NCBI GenBank assembly: GCA_002493905.1
Contig: DLAJ01000007.1
Span: 192,295-256,294, forward strand
Length of the DNA: 64,000 nucleotides
Reading direction: 5' to 3'
From: Lachnospiraceae bacterium UBA7050
Lineage (GTDB): Bacteria; Bacillota; Clostridia; Lachnospirales; Lachnospiraceae
Part shown: one piece after another, positions 9,880 to 17,896 of the stretch
Layout: every line of letters begins with the position of its first letter
Numbering within the stretch: the first letter of the stretch is position 1
Program-made: the position numbers and the translations under genes
The notes under the pieces: model-generated
Seen by the model: only the letters and a program-made list of their open reading frames with translations
Databases searched by the model: none
Told to the model about the DNA's origin: nothing

Positions 9880-11070
9880 TTAGTGTCCGTATTCCTTCTC
9901 TACAAAACGCCTGAGCGCCGGAATAGAACGTTCCACCTTCTCCGTATCAATACAATATGCCATACGGAAATACCCCGGACATCCGAAGCTGTCTCCCGGT
10001 ACAAGAATGAGGTCGTAATTCTTTGCTTTTTCACAGAATACAACCGCGTCTTCTTCAAGCGCCTTCGGGAAAATATAAAACGTTCCTGCCGGGCATACGA
10101 CCGTAAATCCAAGCGCCTGAAGCTCGCGGTACAAAATGTTCCTGTTCGTCTCATAGACGGATAAATCCGCCGTGACATCAAGGTTCCCAGCAACCGCAAG
10201 CTGCACCATCGCAGTCGGGCAGTTATGCCCGATGCCCCGTGAAATCTGTCCGCACATCTGAATCATCAGTTCCGCATCAGGACAGCCGGGATGGACCGCA
10301 ACATATCCGATCCGGTCGCCCGGCACGGACAACGATTTCGACCACGAATAGCAGGTGATCGTATTCTCATAATAATTGGCCGGATAGGGCGCAATTTTGT
10401 GGTCAAACACAATCTCGCGGTAAGGTTCGTCGGAGATCAGATAAATCTCATGCCCGTATTCTTCCTGCTTCTCATGCAGATAGGCAGAAAGCCGTTTTAA
10501 GGTCTCCTCCGAGTAGACCACGCCCGAAGGATTATTCGGCGTATTGATCAGTACAGCCGCCACATGATCATTCATCGCCGCATCCAGCGCTTCAAAATGA
10601 ATCTGAAAATCCTGCGTATGCGCCGGAACTACCGTAAGGCGCGCGCCGCTTAAGTCCACGTAAGGATGATATTCCGGAAAGAACGGTGCGAATGTAATGA
10701 TCTCGTCCCCGGGCTGGGACACAAGGCGGACTGCATGCGCAATCGCGCCTGCTGCACCACTCACCATAAAGATATGCTCTTTTTGATATTTCATGCCAAA
10801 ACGGCGGTTTAAGTTTTCCGCAACCGCCTCCCTGACGGATGGAATCGTCAGCGTCGGACTGTAACCGTGCAGCGCCATCGAATTTTCCGTACGCAGCATG
10901 GATATCAGCGTATCCGTATAGGACTGCGGCACGTCTACCGACGGATTTCCCAGACTATAATCAAATACATTCTCATACCCGATCTGTCTCCCGCGCTCTG
11001 CGGCATATTCCGACAGACTGCGGATCACAGATTTCGCAGACAGCATTTCCTGATATTTTTTTGCAAGCAT
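9880..11070 (-). CDS. PLP-dependent class I aminotransferase (aspartate/aromatic type)
   Basis: Fold-type I aminotransferase of 396 residues. Landmarks are the N-terminal YSLGNPSVDVP, the NTPNNPSGVVY motif with the conserved Asn, SDEPYREIVF with the PLP-contacting Asp and Tyr, and SWSKSLSVPGDRIGY with the Schiff-base lysine. The amino-acid substrate cannot be read from the sequence; relatives are annotated as aspartate or broad-specificity aminotransferases. It starts 22 bp after the GH1-phosphomannose isomerase gene and so probably shares its transcript, although it has no evident role in mannan use. Confidence 0.92.
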   Translation of the reverse strand: MLAKKYQEMLSAKSVIRSLSEYAAERGRQIGYENVFDYSLGNPSVDVPQSYTDTLISMLRTENSMALHGYSPTLTIPSVREAVAENLNRRFGMKYQKEHIFMVSGAAGAIAHAVRLVSQPGDEIITFAPFFPEYHPYVDLSGARLTVVPAHTQDFQIHFEALDAAMNDHVAAVLINTPNNPSGVVYSEETLKRLSAYLHEKQEEYGHEIYLISDEPYREIVFDHKIAPYPANYYENTITCYSWSKSLSVPGDRIGYVAVHPGCPDAELMIQMCGQISRGIGHNCPTAMVQLAVAGNLDVTADLSVYETNRNILYRELQALGFTVVCPAGTFYIFPKALEEDAVVFCEKAKNYDLILVPGDSFGCPGYFRMAYCIDTEKVERSIPALRRFVEKEYGH

Positions 11071-11092
11071 TGTGAGTCCCTTTCCCGCATCG

Positions 11093-13399
11093 TCACCTGA
11101 CGGCTGACGCGATCAGTTCCATATTTCCCTGCAGATGGAATTTGCCGTATCCCGCCGGCAGGATGAAATGGTCTCCTTTCCTGATGAGCTGCCCGTCTAA
11201 GAGTCCGCTTCCATCAATGACGCTCATGATCAGAAACGGGTGATCCTGTGAAAATGCCGCAGGCTCCGTCACCTTCAGCTTCCATACCTTGTAATAATCG
11301 CATGCAATCAGCAGATTCATCTGATTATCCGGAAGCCCCTCAGGCGTCATTACGCTTTCCTCAACCGGCTTTGCAGGTACCGTGATCACATCGATGCTCT
11401 TTTCAATATGAAGCTCGCGCGGTTTCCCGTTGCTTAACCGGTCGTAATCATAGACACGGTATGTAATATCGCTGTTCTGCTGGGTCTCTAAGATCATCAG
11501 TCCGCCCTTGATCGCATGAACCGTTCCGGGATCGATCTGAATAAAATCCCCTTTCTTTACGGGCACTTCACGGATCAGCTCTCCCCACCGCTTTTCTTCG
11601 ATCATACTGCGAAGCTCTTCCTTCGAAGATGCATTGTGTCCGATCACAAGCTTTGAATCCTCATCACAGTCCAGAATATACCAGCACTCCGTCTTACCAA
11701 GCGAGCCGTTTTCGTTCTTCCCCGCGTAAGCGTCATCGGGATGTACCTGAATACTCAAATCTGATCTGGCATCAATGATCTTGATCAGCAGTGGAAACCG
11801 GTCCAAACCCGTATCGCCAAACAGCTCCGGATGCGTATTCCACAGTTCGGACAGAGTTTTTCCCTCATACATTTCTCCGCGGATAATGCAGTCCCCGTTC
11901 GGATGCGCACTGACTGCCCAGCACTCTCCGGTATCATCTCCGGGAATCGGATAGCCCCAGTCCGTTCCAAGACGGTTTCCGCCCCAGATCATCTGCTTAA
12001 ACACCGGGTTCAAAAATAAAATCGGCTTTTTTTCCTGATTCATACTCAAATTCCTCCCATTTGCCCTGATCGTTTCAGAATACCAATACGCGGAATCCTT
12101 TGCAGTCCGCTTCTGTGTCGCATAATCCACATAAATAATGCCGAACCGGTCCTTATAACCTTCCGACCATTCAAAATTATCAAGAAACGTCCATAAAAAA
12201 TAGCCTCTGACGTCCACGCCCTCATCCGCCGCGCGCTGTACCTCGGACAGGTACGCATCCAAAAATGTACTGCGGTTTGTATCATGCACCCGCCCGTCCG
12301 GCGATACGATGTCGCGGTAGCAGACGCCGTTCTCCGTGACATGGATCGGCAGGTGGTAGCGCTCATAAGCAAAGCGCAGTCCCCAGTAAATACATTCGGG
12401 CGTCATCGGCCAGCCTGTGCCTGTCTGCGGCGCACCGTATTCGTAATCATAAAACTGCGGTTCACCGTCCTTACCTGCCCCGACATAATATCCGTTATAA
12501 ATATTCGTTCCCATGAAATCGAGCGGCTGTGAGATCAGCTCCATATCCTCTTTTGTAATCTCCGGCAGCCATTTTTCAAATTTCCTGACACCCTCCTCGG
12601 GGTATTTACCCAGAAACACCGCATCTGAAAACCAGCCCATATTCCACGCCCAATTGCTCATATCGTTATAAAAACCGAAGTAAACCTTCCGGGCCGCCTC
12701 AATATCGGCAGGCGCGTTTGTCTTTGGAATCGCGACCCCGCACGTCAGCGAAATGCTGACTTTGACCGGACGGCATGCATACTTTCTAAGATTGATGACC
12801 GCCTGCCCATGCGCGCGAAGCGCATTATGCGCAATCTGAAACGTCTCCGCATAGGACATTTTTAGTCCCGGCGCCTGTACGCCCCTTAGATGCGCCAGCC
12901 CGACAAAACACTGCGGCTCATTCAGCGTAATAAAATGCTCTACCAGATCGGAAAAGCGTTCCGCGATGACGCGCGCATATTCGCCAAACCATTCAATGGA
13001 TTTCTCATTAAGCCAGCCGCCCTGATTCTGAAGAGCCTGCGGCAGTTCCCAATGATAGAGCGTTAAATACGGCGTCACGCCGTTCTTTAACATGCTCTTG
13101 ATCAGACGGCGGTAAAAAAGAACGCCCTTTTCATTCACTTCCCCGGTTCCATCCGGCAGGATCCGGCACCAGTTGACCGAAAAACGGTATGCCTTTATGC
13201 CAAGCGCGCCCATGATGGCAAAATCATCCTCATAACGGTGCATATGGTCGCATGCAATATCCGCACGGTGTCCGCCGTATATTTTTCCCTCTGCAGCATA
13301 GATGTCCCAAATGCTCTTTCCGATACCGTCTCCCGGCTCTTTTCCTTCAATCTGATAGGCACTTGCCGCAACGCCCCAGACAAAATCATCCCGAAACAT
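11093..13399 (-). CDS. GH1 beta-glucosidase fused to class I mannose-6-phosphate isomerase
   Basis: Single 768-codon frame holding two complete enzymes. Residues 1-about 450 are GH1: FVWGVAASAYQIEG, acid/base Glu161 in TLNEP, nucleophile Glu356 in HVTENG, ending at SAYWYSETIRANG. Residues 453-768 are a class I phosphomannose isomerase with IWGG, KTECWYIL, QVHPDD and PGTVHAI metal-site motifs, and the 316 residues expected of a free ManA. The linker is only a few residues. GGGAGGA and an ATG at 12043 lie exactly at the junction, so ManA may also be made alone. An ATG at 13423 adds eight residues; 13399 has GAGGT ahead and starts MFRDDF. In mannan use it would hydrolyse beta-glucosides and convert mannose-6-P to fructose-6-P. 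Confidence 0.9.
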   Translation of the reverse strand: MFRDDFVWGVAASAYQIEGKEPGDGIGKSIWDIYAAEGKIYGGHRADIACDHMHRYEDDFAIMGALGIKAYRFSVNWCRILPDGTGEVNEKGVLFYRRLIKSMLKNGVTPYLTLYHWELPQALQNQGGWLNEKSIEWFGEYARVIAERFSDLVEHFITLNEPQCFVGLAHLRGVQAPGLKMSYAETFQIAHNALRAHGQAVINLRKYACRPVKVSISLTCGVAIPKTNAPADIEAARKVYFGFYNDMSNWAWNMGWFSDAVFLGKYPEEGVRKFEKWLPEITKEDMELISQPLDFMGTNIYNGYYVGAGKDGEPQFYDYEYGAPQTGTGWPMTPECIYWGLRFAYERYHLPIHVTENGVCYRDIVSPDGRVHDTNRSTFLDAYLSEVQRAADEGVDVRGYFLWTFLDNFEWSEGYKDRFGIIYVDYATQKRTAKDSAYWYSETIRANGRNLSMNQEKKPILFLNPVFKQMIWGGNRLGTDWGYPIPGDDTGECWAVSAHPNGDCIIRGEMYEGKTLSELWNTHPELFGDTGLDRFPLLIKIIDARSDLSIQVHPDDAYAGKNENGSLGKTECWYILDCDEDSKLVIGHNASSKEELRSMIEEKRWGELIREVPVKKGDFIQIDPGTVHAIKGGLMILETQQNSDITYRVYDYDRLSNGKPRELHIEKSIDVITVPAKPVEESVMTPEGLPDNQMNLLIACDYYKVWKLKVTEPAAFSQDHPFLIMSVIDGSGLLDGQLIRKGDHFILPAGYGKFHLQGNMELIASAVR
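12041..12058 (-). promoter_or_regulatory. Internal ribosome-binding site and start codon of the ManA module
   Basis: Minus-strand GGGAGGAA (12058-12051) is followed after seven bases by ATG (12043-12041), the first codon of a full-length 316-residue phosphomannose isomerase. In the frame one base away, the same spot reads TGA two bases before the ATG, the layout of two coupled genes. This suggests a recent fusion or a sequencing indel. Confidence 0.65.
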
Positions 13400-13420
13400 A
13401 GATACCTCTTTCTTCCCCAA

Positions 13421-13453
13421 CACTAAAGAATCCGCTTTGCGGATTCTTTAGTG
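13421..13453 (-). repeat. 15-bp perfect hairpin at the SGNH hydrolase stop codon
   Basis: Arms CACTAAAGAATCCGC (13421-13435) and GCGGATTCTTTAGTG (13439-13453) with a TTT loop. The right arm contains the stop codon of the SGNH gene (13448-13450) and the left arm reaches to within about 20 bp of the GH1 start. It shares the AAGAATCCGC/GCGGATTCTT core with hairpins at 19492 and 33266. There is no clear T-tract; a partial terminator or mRNA 3'-end stabiliser is plausible. Confidence 0.7.
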
Positions 13454-14563
13454 TGATACGATCAGAGAAATCAGGTAAAACTCAGATTCATCATTCTCGT
13501 GGGTTTCAGTCAGCGTAATCTCAACCATATGTTTTCGATTTTCACCATGCACAAGAAGGTTCTGCATAAAAAGGCAGTCCCCCCATGTCTCCTCAAAGTT
13601 CGCGTCTAACACCACCGCATGCTGAACATTCCCGTCTACCACTGCCGTCGCGACCGGCGCAGGCTGATGGATCGTTTTGCGGTACTGCACCGCAATTTCG
13701 CTTCCCTCTGCCTCAAACGTGATCTTTGCTCCCCTGCGCTTCGCACTCCAGCCATTTCGAAATCCCTCCAGCACAAGACGCTGCGGGATTTTATCCGCCT
13801 CAAAGCCGTCCAAAACCGGAGCGGAATTTCCATTCTGCAGGCGCAGGCTGTTCTGATAATGATTATCCGTAAGCGGCGCAGGCATTGCCTTCTCCGCAGA
13901 CTCTTCCGCGGAAAGCTCCGCATAGACTTTTTCCAGATAGTCTATGATAACGGATGCGACAAGCGCATGCCCTGTTGTATTTGGATGCAGATCATCGGGC
14001 GTAATATCCCTGTTCGGAATTCTGCCCGCCTTCACTTCCGTATAAATCGTCGGCTGCATCGCCACACAGGGAAGGTTATAATGTTCCCCGACCGCCTGAT
14101 GAATCTCCTGTGCAGTCGTCCCGTTGTCATACATAATATTATGGATCAGCGTAAGCGCAGGCTTTAAGGGCGCATCATAAATTTTGCGCACCAGTCCCTC
14201 ATACGTTTCCTGATAGAAACTGTTGTTTTCATCATTCACGGAAAACTCCACAAATACGACATCGGGACGGTAGATCAGCAGATCACTCTCCGCCCGGGAC
14301 ACCCCAAACTGGGACGTGGTTCCCCCAATTCCTGCGTTGACATAAGTAAAGGCGCTCTTTGGAAATTTCTTAACCCACCAGTCAAAAACAAGATAGGCAT
14401 AACAGGTCGTATGCGTCTCGGCAGCTGCTCCCTGTGTAATAGAGCCGCCTAAAAAGCCGATCGTAATGCGGTCCCCGCCCTCAGCGCGTTTCATGCATTC
14501 TTTCATGCGGTGCCAGTTTCCTCTGTTTACCAGACCTTTCTCGGTCTGAATCTGATAAGACAT
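13448..14563 (-). CDS. SGNH/GDSL-family hydrolase, probable carbohydrate acetylesterase
   Basis: About 371 residues without a signal peptide, so cytoplasmic. Block I is IGFLGGSITQGAAA with the nucleophilic Ser; block II Gly is in VNAGIGGTTS; block III is VEFSVND with the Asn; block V is DDLHPNTTGHALVA with the catalytic Asp and His. A C-terminal beta-rich domain follows from about residue 230. By context it probably deacetylates imported mannooligosaccharides, as shown for esterases in Roseburia mannan loci; that function is inferred. An upstream ATG-less extension to 14587 is rejected in favour of ATG 14563, which has AAGGAG seven bases upstream. Confidence 0.87.
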   Translation of the reverse strand: MSYQIQTEKGLVNRGNWHRMKECMKRAEGGDRITIGFLGGSITQGAAAETHTTCYAYLVFDWWVKKFPKSAFTYVNAGIGGTTSQFGVSRAESDLLIYRPDVVFVEFSVNDENNSFYQETYEGLVRKIYDAPLKPALTLIHNIMYDNGTTAQEIHQAVGEHYNLPCVAMQPTIYTEVKAGRIPNRDITPDDLHPNTTGHALVASVIIDYLEKVYAELSAEESAEKAMPAPLTDNHYQNSLRLQNGNSAPVLDGFEADKIPQRLVLEGFRNGWSAKRRGAKITFEAEGSEIAVQYRKTIHQPAPVATAVVDGNVQHAVVLDANFEETWGDCLFMQNLLVHGENRKHMVEITLTETHENDESEFYLISLIVSH

Positions 14564-14644
14564 GCTGCTTCTCCTTATTGTTATCATATTCTTATGCGCT
14601 CATTCTATCATCTAAACTCGCAAACTCGCGCTCACGCGCTTTTT

Positions 14645-14661
14645 GCCCGATTTCATCGGGC
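14645..14661 (-). repeat. Short hairpin in the SGNH hydrolase leader
   Basis: GCCCGAT/ATCGGGC with a TTC loop, in the 280-bp gap between the GH130_2 stop and the SGNH start. Upstream of it (14731-14736) the minus strand reads TATAAT, a possible -10 box without a convincing -35. Together they suggest a short separate leader for the SGNH and GH1-ManA genes. Confidence 0.4.
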
Positions 14662-14746
14662 GTTTGCTCGTTAATGCCGCGGGAAAAGTAAATGTCGGCT
14701 TTCGCCGCCGCTTCCTTTTTCTCTGCGGCTATTATATCATAATGAA

Positions 14747-14785
14747 ACAGAAAAGAACAAGAGAAACACCCTTGTTCTTTTCTGT
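14747..14785 (-). terminator. Hairpin terminator after GH130_2
   Basis: Perfect 15-bp stem ACAGAAAAGAACAAG (14747-14761) and CTTGTTCTTTTCTGT (14771-14785) with a 9-nt loop, followed on the minus strand by a short T-rich run. It lies 59 bp past the GH130_2 stop and probably ends or attenuates that transcript. Confidence 0.65.
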
Positions 14786-14844
14786 CTAAACCCATGTGCA
14801 TCGTTTTCAGGCGCACCATAAAACGCGGTCCCGACAGCGTTTCC

Positions 14845-15870
14845 CTAGCGGATGCCAAGCTCCGTATCGCTGTCCGTTACATGGCTGTGTGTCTTAATAT
14901 AATCAACGATCTCATCCAGCTTCGTAAATGCCAGTCCGACATAGCTGTCCGCACATCCATAATACAGTGCAATCTTGTTTGACACCGGATCGTGAATGGT
15001 CGCGCAGGGGAAGCAGACATTGGGAACAAAGCCCCTCTCCTCATACCACTCTTCCGGAGTCAGCAGGAAGTTTTCACACCTGTAAAGCACTTTGGACGGA
15101 TTATCAATGTCAAGGATCGCTCCACCGATGGAATATACAAACCCATTGCATGTTCCTGAAACACCATGATAGAACAAGAGCCAGCCTTCCGTCGTCTCAA
15201 TCGGAGCTGCGCCGCCGCCGATTTTCACGGACTCCCACCACTCGCTGCTTCTTCCCATCACATGGCGGTGTTTTCCCCAATATACCATATCCGGGCTCTC
15301 ACTTAAGAAAATATCGCCGAACGGTGTATGTCCGCTGTCGGACGGACGGCTGAGTAACATATACTTTCCGTTAATCTTTCTTGGGAAGAGTACCGCATTT
15401 CTGTTAAACGGGATGAACGGGTTTTCCAGGCGCGTGAACGTCTTAAAATCCGTAGTCTTTGCCATGCCGATGGATGCCCCATAGAAATCCTGGCACCAAA
15501 TGATATAATAAGTATCCTCCACTTTCACCAGACGGGGATCATACGCATAAACCGGCATAAAATCATTTCCGTTTTCATCCTTAAACGGAATTTTCTCCTT
15601 ATCAAACTCCCAGTGGATCGCATCCTTGCTGTGGCCAAGATAAATATAAGGTATTCCGTTCGTCTGCTCACCGCGGAACACGCCGATGAACCCGTCTCCG
15701 TAAGGCATAACCGCACTGTTAAAAATGCGCGCCACATTCTCCACCGGATTTCTGCCAATGATCGGATTTTCCGTATATCTCCAAATAGGAGCACCGACAA
15801 TCCCTTCCGGCTTCTCCTGCCAAGGTACATTCTTAACCTCCGGGCAATTTAACATTTTCACTTCGCTCAT
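14845..15870 (-). CDS. GH130 beta-1,4-mannooligosaccharide phosphorylase (GH130_2 type)
   Basis: About 341 residues with the GH130 five-bladed propeller. Visible landmarks are FNSAVMPYGDGFIGVFRGE, the proton-donor Asp in YAYDPRLVKV, NAVLFPRKINGKY, LLSRPSD and WLLFYHGV, ending with ALYYGCADSYVGLA. The family releases mannose-1-phosphate from the non-reducing end of beta-1,4-mannooligosaccharides using phosphate. Subgroup 2 is assigned from overall likeness to MOP enzymes and the shorter N-terminus compared with the paralogue at 36065. Start ATG 15870 is preferred over 15918 because AAGGAG lies six bases ahead. It follows lacI directly. Confidence 0.9.
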   Translation of the reverse strand: MSEVKMLNCPEVKNVPWQEKPEGIVGAPIWRYTENPIIGRNPVENVARIFNSAVMPYGDGFIGVFRGEQTNGIPYIYLGHSKDAIHWEFDKEKIPFKDENGNDFMPVYAYDPRLVKVEDTYYIIWCQDFYGASIGMAKTTDFKTFTRLENPFIPFNRNAVLFPRKINGKYMLLSRPSDSGHTPFGDIFLSESPDMVYWGKHRHVMGRSSEWWESVKIGGGAAPIETTEGWLLFYHGVSGTCNGFVYSIGGAILDIDNPSKVLYRCENFLLTPEEWYEERGFVPNVCFPCATIHDPVSNKIALYYGCADSYVGLAFTKLDEIVDYIKTHSHVTDSDTELGIR

Positions 15871-15914
15871 AAGATTCTCCTTTTTATTTATTTGAAGCAC
15901 ATTCGTGCTCATGA

Positions 15915-16937
15915 TCAATTTTTAATATTTTTCACGGAATCCCTGATCAAAAGCGTTCCGCTGATGACTTTCCTGACATTGGACGGCATACCGCTCTCAA
16001 TCTGCGCAATGAGCAGAGAAACCGCTTCGCTCGCCATCGCTTCCACGTTCACTGCTACCGTTGTCAGCTTCCGGTATGTAAAATAGTCAATAAATGTGTA
16101 ATTATCAAAACCGACGACAGAAATATCCTCCGGCACGCGGAGCCCTTTTTTTCTGAGCTGCTCCATCAGCAGATAAGCGAGTTCGTCACAATTGCATACA
16201 AACGCGGTCGGCATATCCTCCGGCAGCCTGATCTCTTTTCTGAACAGACAATTCTCATCCCGGTCCTCGATCACATAATCCGGTCTTAATTCAATCCCAT
16301 GTACCAGCAGCGCCCGGTAATAACCGAGATACCGGTCCAGAATAGAAGCTGTTGCATGGATGCTTCCGACAAATGCGATCTTCTCATGACCCATGTTGAT
16401 GCAATATTCCGTCAAGCCGTATGCACCATACACATTATCCGTCACGACACTGTCCGCTTCGAGTTCGCCATCATAAAAATCCAAAAGCACAAGTGGAATT
16501 TCCGTGTCCTTCACTTTCTGCACATAAGCAGTCGGAAGCTGTCCTAAAATAATAATGCCATCCACCTTGCGCTCCGCCGCGACAACAGGCAGCACCATCG
16601 TATCACGCATTTCGTCCGACACAATTTCCATGATGCCGGAATAATTACATTTCTTGAGAGCAAGGACAATATGATGATACATTTTCAAATAAAAAGCATA
16701 GGAATCAGGGTCCACATAGTTGCTTGCAACAATCACGCCAATATTAAATTTGGAACTATCCTGCGCACTCTTTGCTTTTGCGCTGCCGTAACTGTATCCC
16801 ATCTCAGACGCCTTCTGCTTAATCGTCCGGCGGAGCTGGTTACCAACACCGTCTTTATCGGATAACGCTTTTGAAACAGTCACGGTACTGACGCCCAAAG
16901 CATCGGCAATATTCTTCATCGTTACATTCTTATTCAT
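15915..16937 (-). CDS. LacI-family transcriptional regulator
   Basis: 340 residues. N-terminal helix-turn-helix and hinge helix are in MKNIADALGVSTVTVSKALS and RRTIKQKASEMGYSYG. A periplasmic-binding-protein-like sensor domain follows (GIIILGQLP, VVTDNVYGAYGLTEYCI, FVCNCDELAYLLMEQL, ISVVGFDNYTFIDYF). It is the only LacI-type regulator in the locus and lies between the transport block and the GH130_2 gene, so it most likely senses a mannooligosaccharide and controls the locus. That assignment is from context. Its stop lies 44 bp from the GH130_2 start. Confidence 0.93.
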   Translation of the reverse strand: MNKNVTMKNIADALGVSTVTVSKALSDKDGVGNQLRRTIKQKASEMGYSYGSAKAKSAQDSSKFNIGVIVASNYVDPDSYAFYLKMYHHIVLALKKCNYSGIMEIVSDEMRDTMVLPVVAAERKVDGIIILGQLPTAYVQKVKDTEIPLVLLDFYDGELEADSVVTDNVYGAYGLTEYCINMGHEKIAFVGSIHATASILDRYLGYYRALLVHGIELRPDYVIEDRDENCLFRKEIRLPEDMPTAFVCNCDELAYLLMEQLRKKGLRVPEDISVVGFDNYTFIDYFTYRKLTTVAVNVEAMASEAVSLLIAQIESGMPSNVRKVISGTLLIRDSVKNIKN

Positions 16938-17003
16938 GCTGCACCTATGCTTCCCTATCTATGCTTCCTACGCAGTCGTCATCAAATCTTTCTCAATCTA
17001 TCA

Positions 17004-17022
17004 AAACAGTTAAAAACTGTTT
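17004..17022 (-). repeat. Inverted repeat between the DUF624 gene and lacI
   Basis: AAACAGTT, three A, AACTGTTT. In the minus direction it is followed by TTGAT rather than a T-tract. It could be a weak terminator for the DUF624 gene or an operator near lacI. Two copies of CTATGCTTCC, 14 bp apart, lie between it and lacI (16945-16968). Confidence 0.4.
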
Positions 17023-17070
17023 CTTTCCACCTTTATTTATTACATCAGCCCATCACAAAACCTATTGGTT

Positions 17071-17748
17071 CTATTGATAATACCACTTTTCCGCCTCCTC
17101 GCTTCCCTCCTCCGGCACCGGCATAAATTTCAGCATCACATACTCCATCGGATAAGTCAGCAGAAACAGATAAATTCCCGGTATTACAAACACAGCCCAA
17201 GGCATTAAATACACACCGATGCAGGCCAGTACAAATATCACCATAATACCAATCGTGAGCGGCAGATACTTAAACGATGCAAATGCCGCAAATTTTAACA
17301 TGTCCAGATTCTTCTTATCAAACCTGGATAAAAACGGACAAAAATAAACCGTAACCGAAAAAATTAAAAACGAAACCAGCATCAGCACCATAAAAAGCGC
17401 GCTGTTCAACTTACTGTCATTCACCCACACATAGCGGATATCCATAACAGCAACGAACGCAATTACGAGAAATATGAGCGTCATAACTGTCGCCTGTTTC
17501 CAGTTCCCCTTAAAGGAGTGCCAGAATTCCTTATGAATATATCCTGTTTTATGCCGCACCACTTTCGACATTGCATAATATGCCGCCGTCGTTGACGCTC
17601 CTGCCGTAACGACCGGAATACATCCAACAATCCACAGAATGCCTACATACAAAATATCGCAGAGCATTCCCATAAACCTTGAAAAAAGACTATCGCTGCG
17701 AAACAAGATAAGCCCTCCCTGTTCCTTTTGTCTATAGTCCGTACCCAT
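17071..17748 (-). CDS. DUF624 (YesL-like) membrane protein
   Basis: About 225 residues with five to six hydrophobic helices. It contains the family-typical run ILWIVGCIPVVTAGASTTA and AYYAMSKVVRHKTGYIHKEF. DUF624 proteins are usually encoded next to carbohydrate ABC transporters; their role is not defined, although an accessory role in uptake or its regulation is often assumed. It follows the sugar-binding lipoprotein gene after a hairpin. A paralogue is at 33337. The ATG at 17748 (MGTDYRQ) matches that paralogue's start better than the GTG at 17763; no strong Shine-Dalgarno is seen for either. Confidence 0.85.
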   Translation of the reverse strand: MGTDYRQKEQGGLILFRSDSLFSRFMGMLCDILYVGILWIVGCIPVVTAGASTTAAYYAMSKVVRHKTGYIHKEFWHSFKGNWKQATVMTLIFLVIAFVAVMDIRYVWVNDSKLNSALFMVLMLVSFLIFSVTVYFCPFLSRFDKKNLDMLKFAAFASFKYLPLTIGIMVIFVLACIGVYLMPWAVFVIPGIYLFLLTYPMEYVMLKFMPVPEEGSEEAEKWYYQ

Positions 17749-17784
17749 CCGCCTGCCGTCCACGGAATGTTTTTACACATAAAA

Positions 17785-17800
17785 GCGGCATGTCTGCCGC
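17785..17800 (-). terminator. Hairpin after the sugar-binding protein gene
   Basis: GCGGCA/TGCCGC stem with a 4-nt loop, followed on the minus strand by TTTTATG. It lies about 100 bp after the stop of the 17897 gene and may reduce transcription into the DUF624 gene. Confidence 0.55.
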
Positions 17801-17896
17801 CGCACACCTCAAAACACCCATCGTTTGATGAAGCGAGAGGCATGCGGCAGATTTCATGCACTCACATTTTAGTAAATACGAATTTCAATGCGCTTC

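Noticed and set aside
14592..14858. Minus-strand frame of 88 codons between GH130_2 and the SGNH gene
   Set aside because: It runs through the terminator hairpin, the -10-like box and the leader hairpins, and starts inside the GH130_2 coding end. No convincing start signal.
17004..17022. LacI operator next to lacI
   Set aside because: The palindrome lacks the central CG typical of most LacI-family sites and could equally be a weak terminator, so it is listed only as an inverted repeat.
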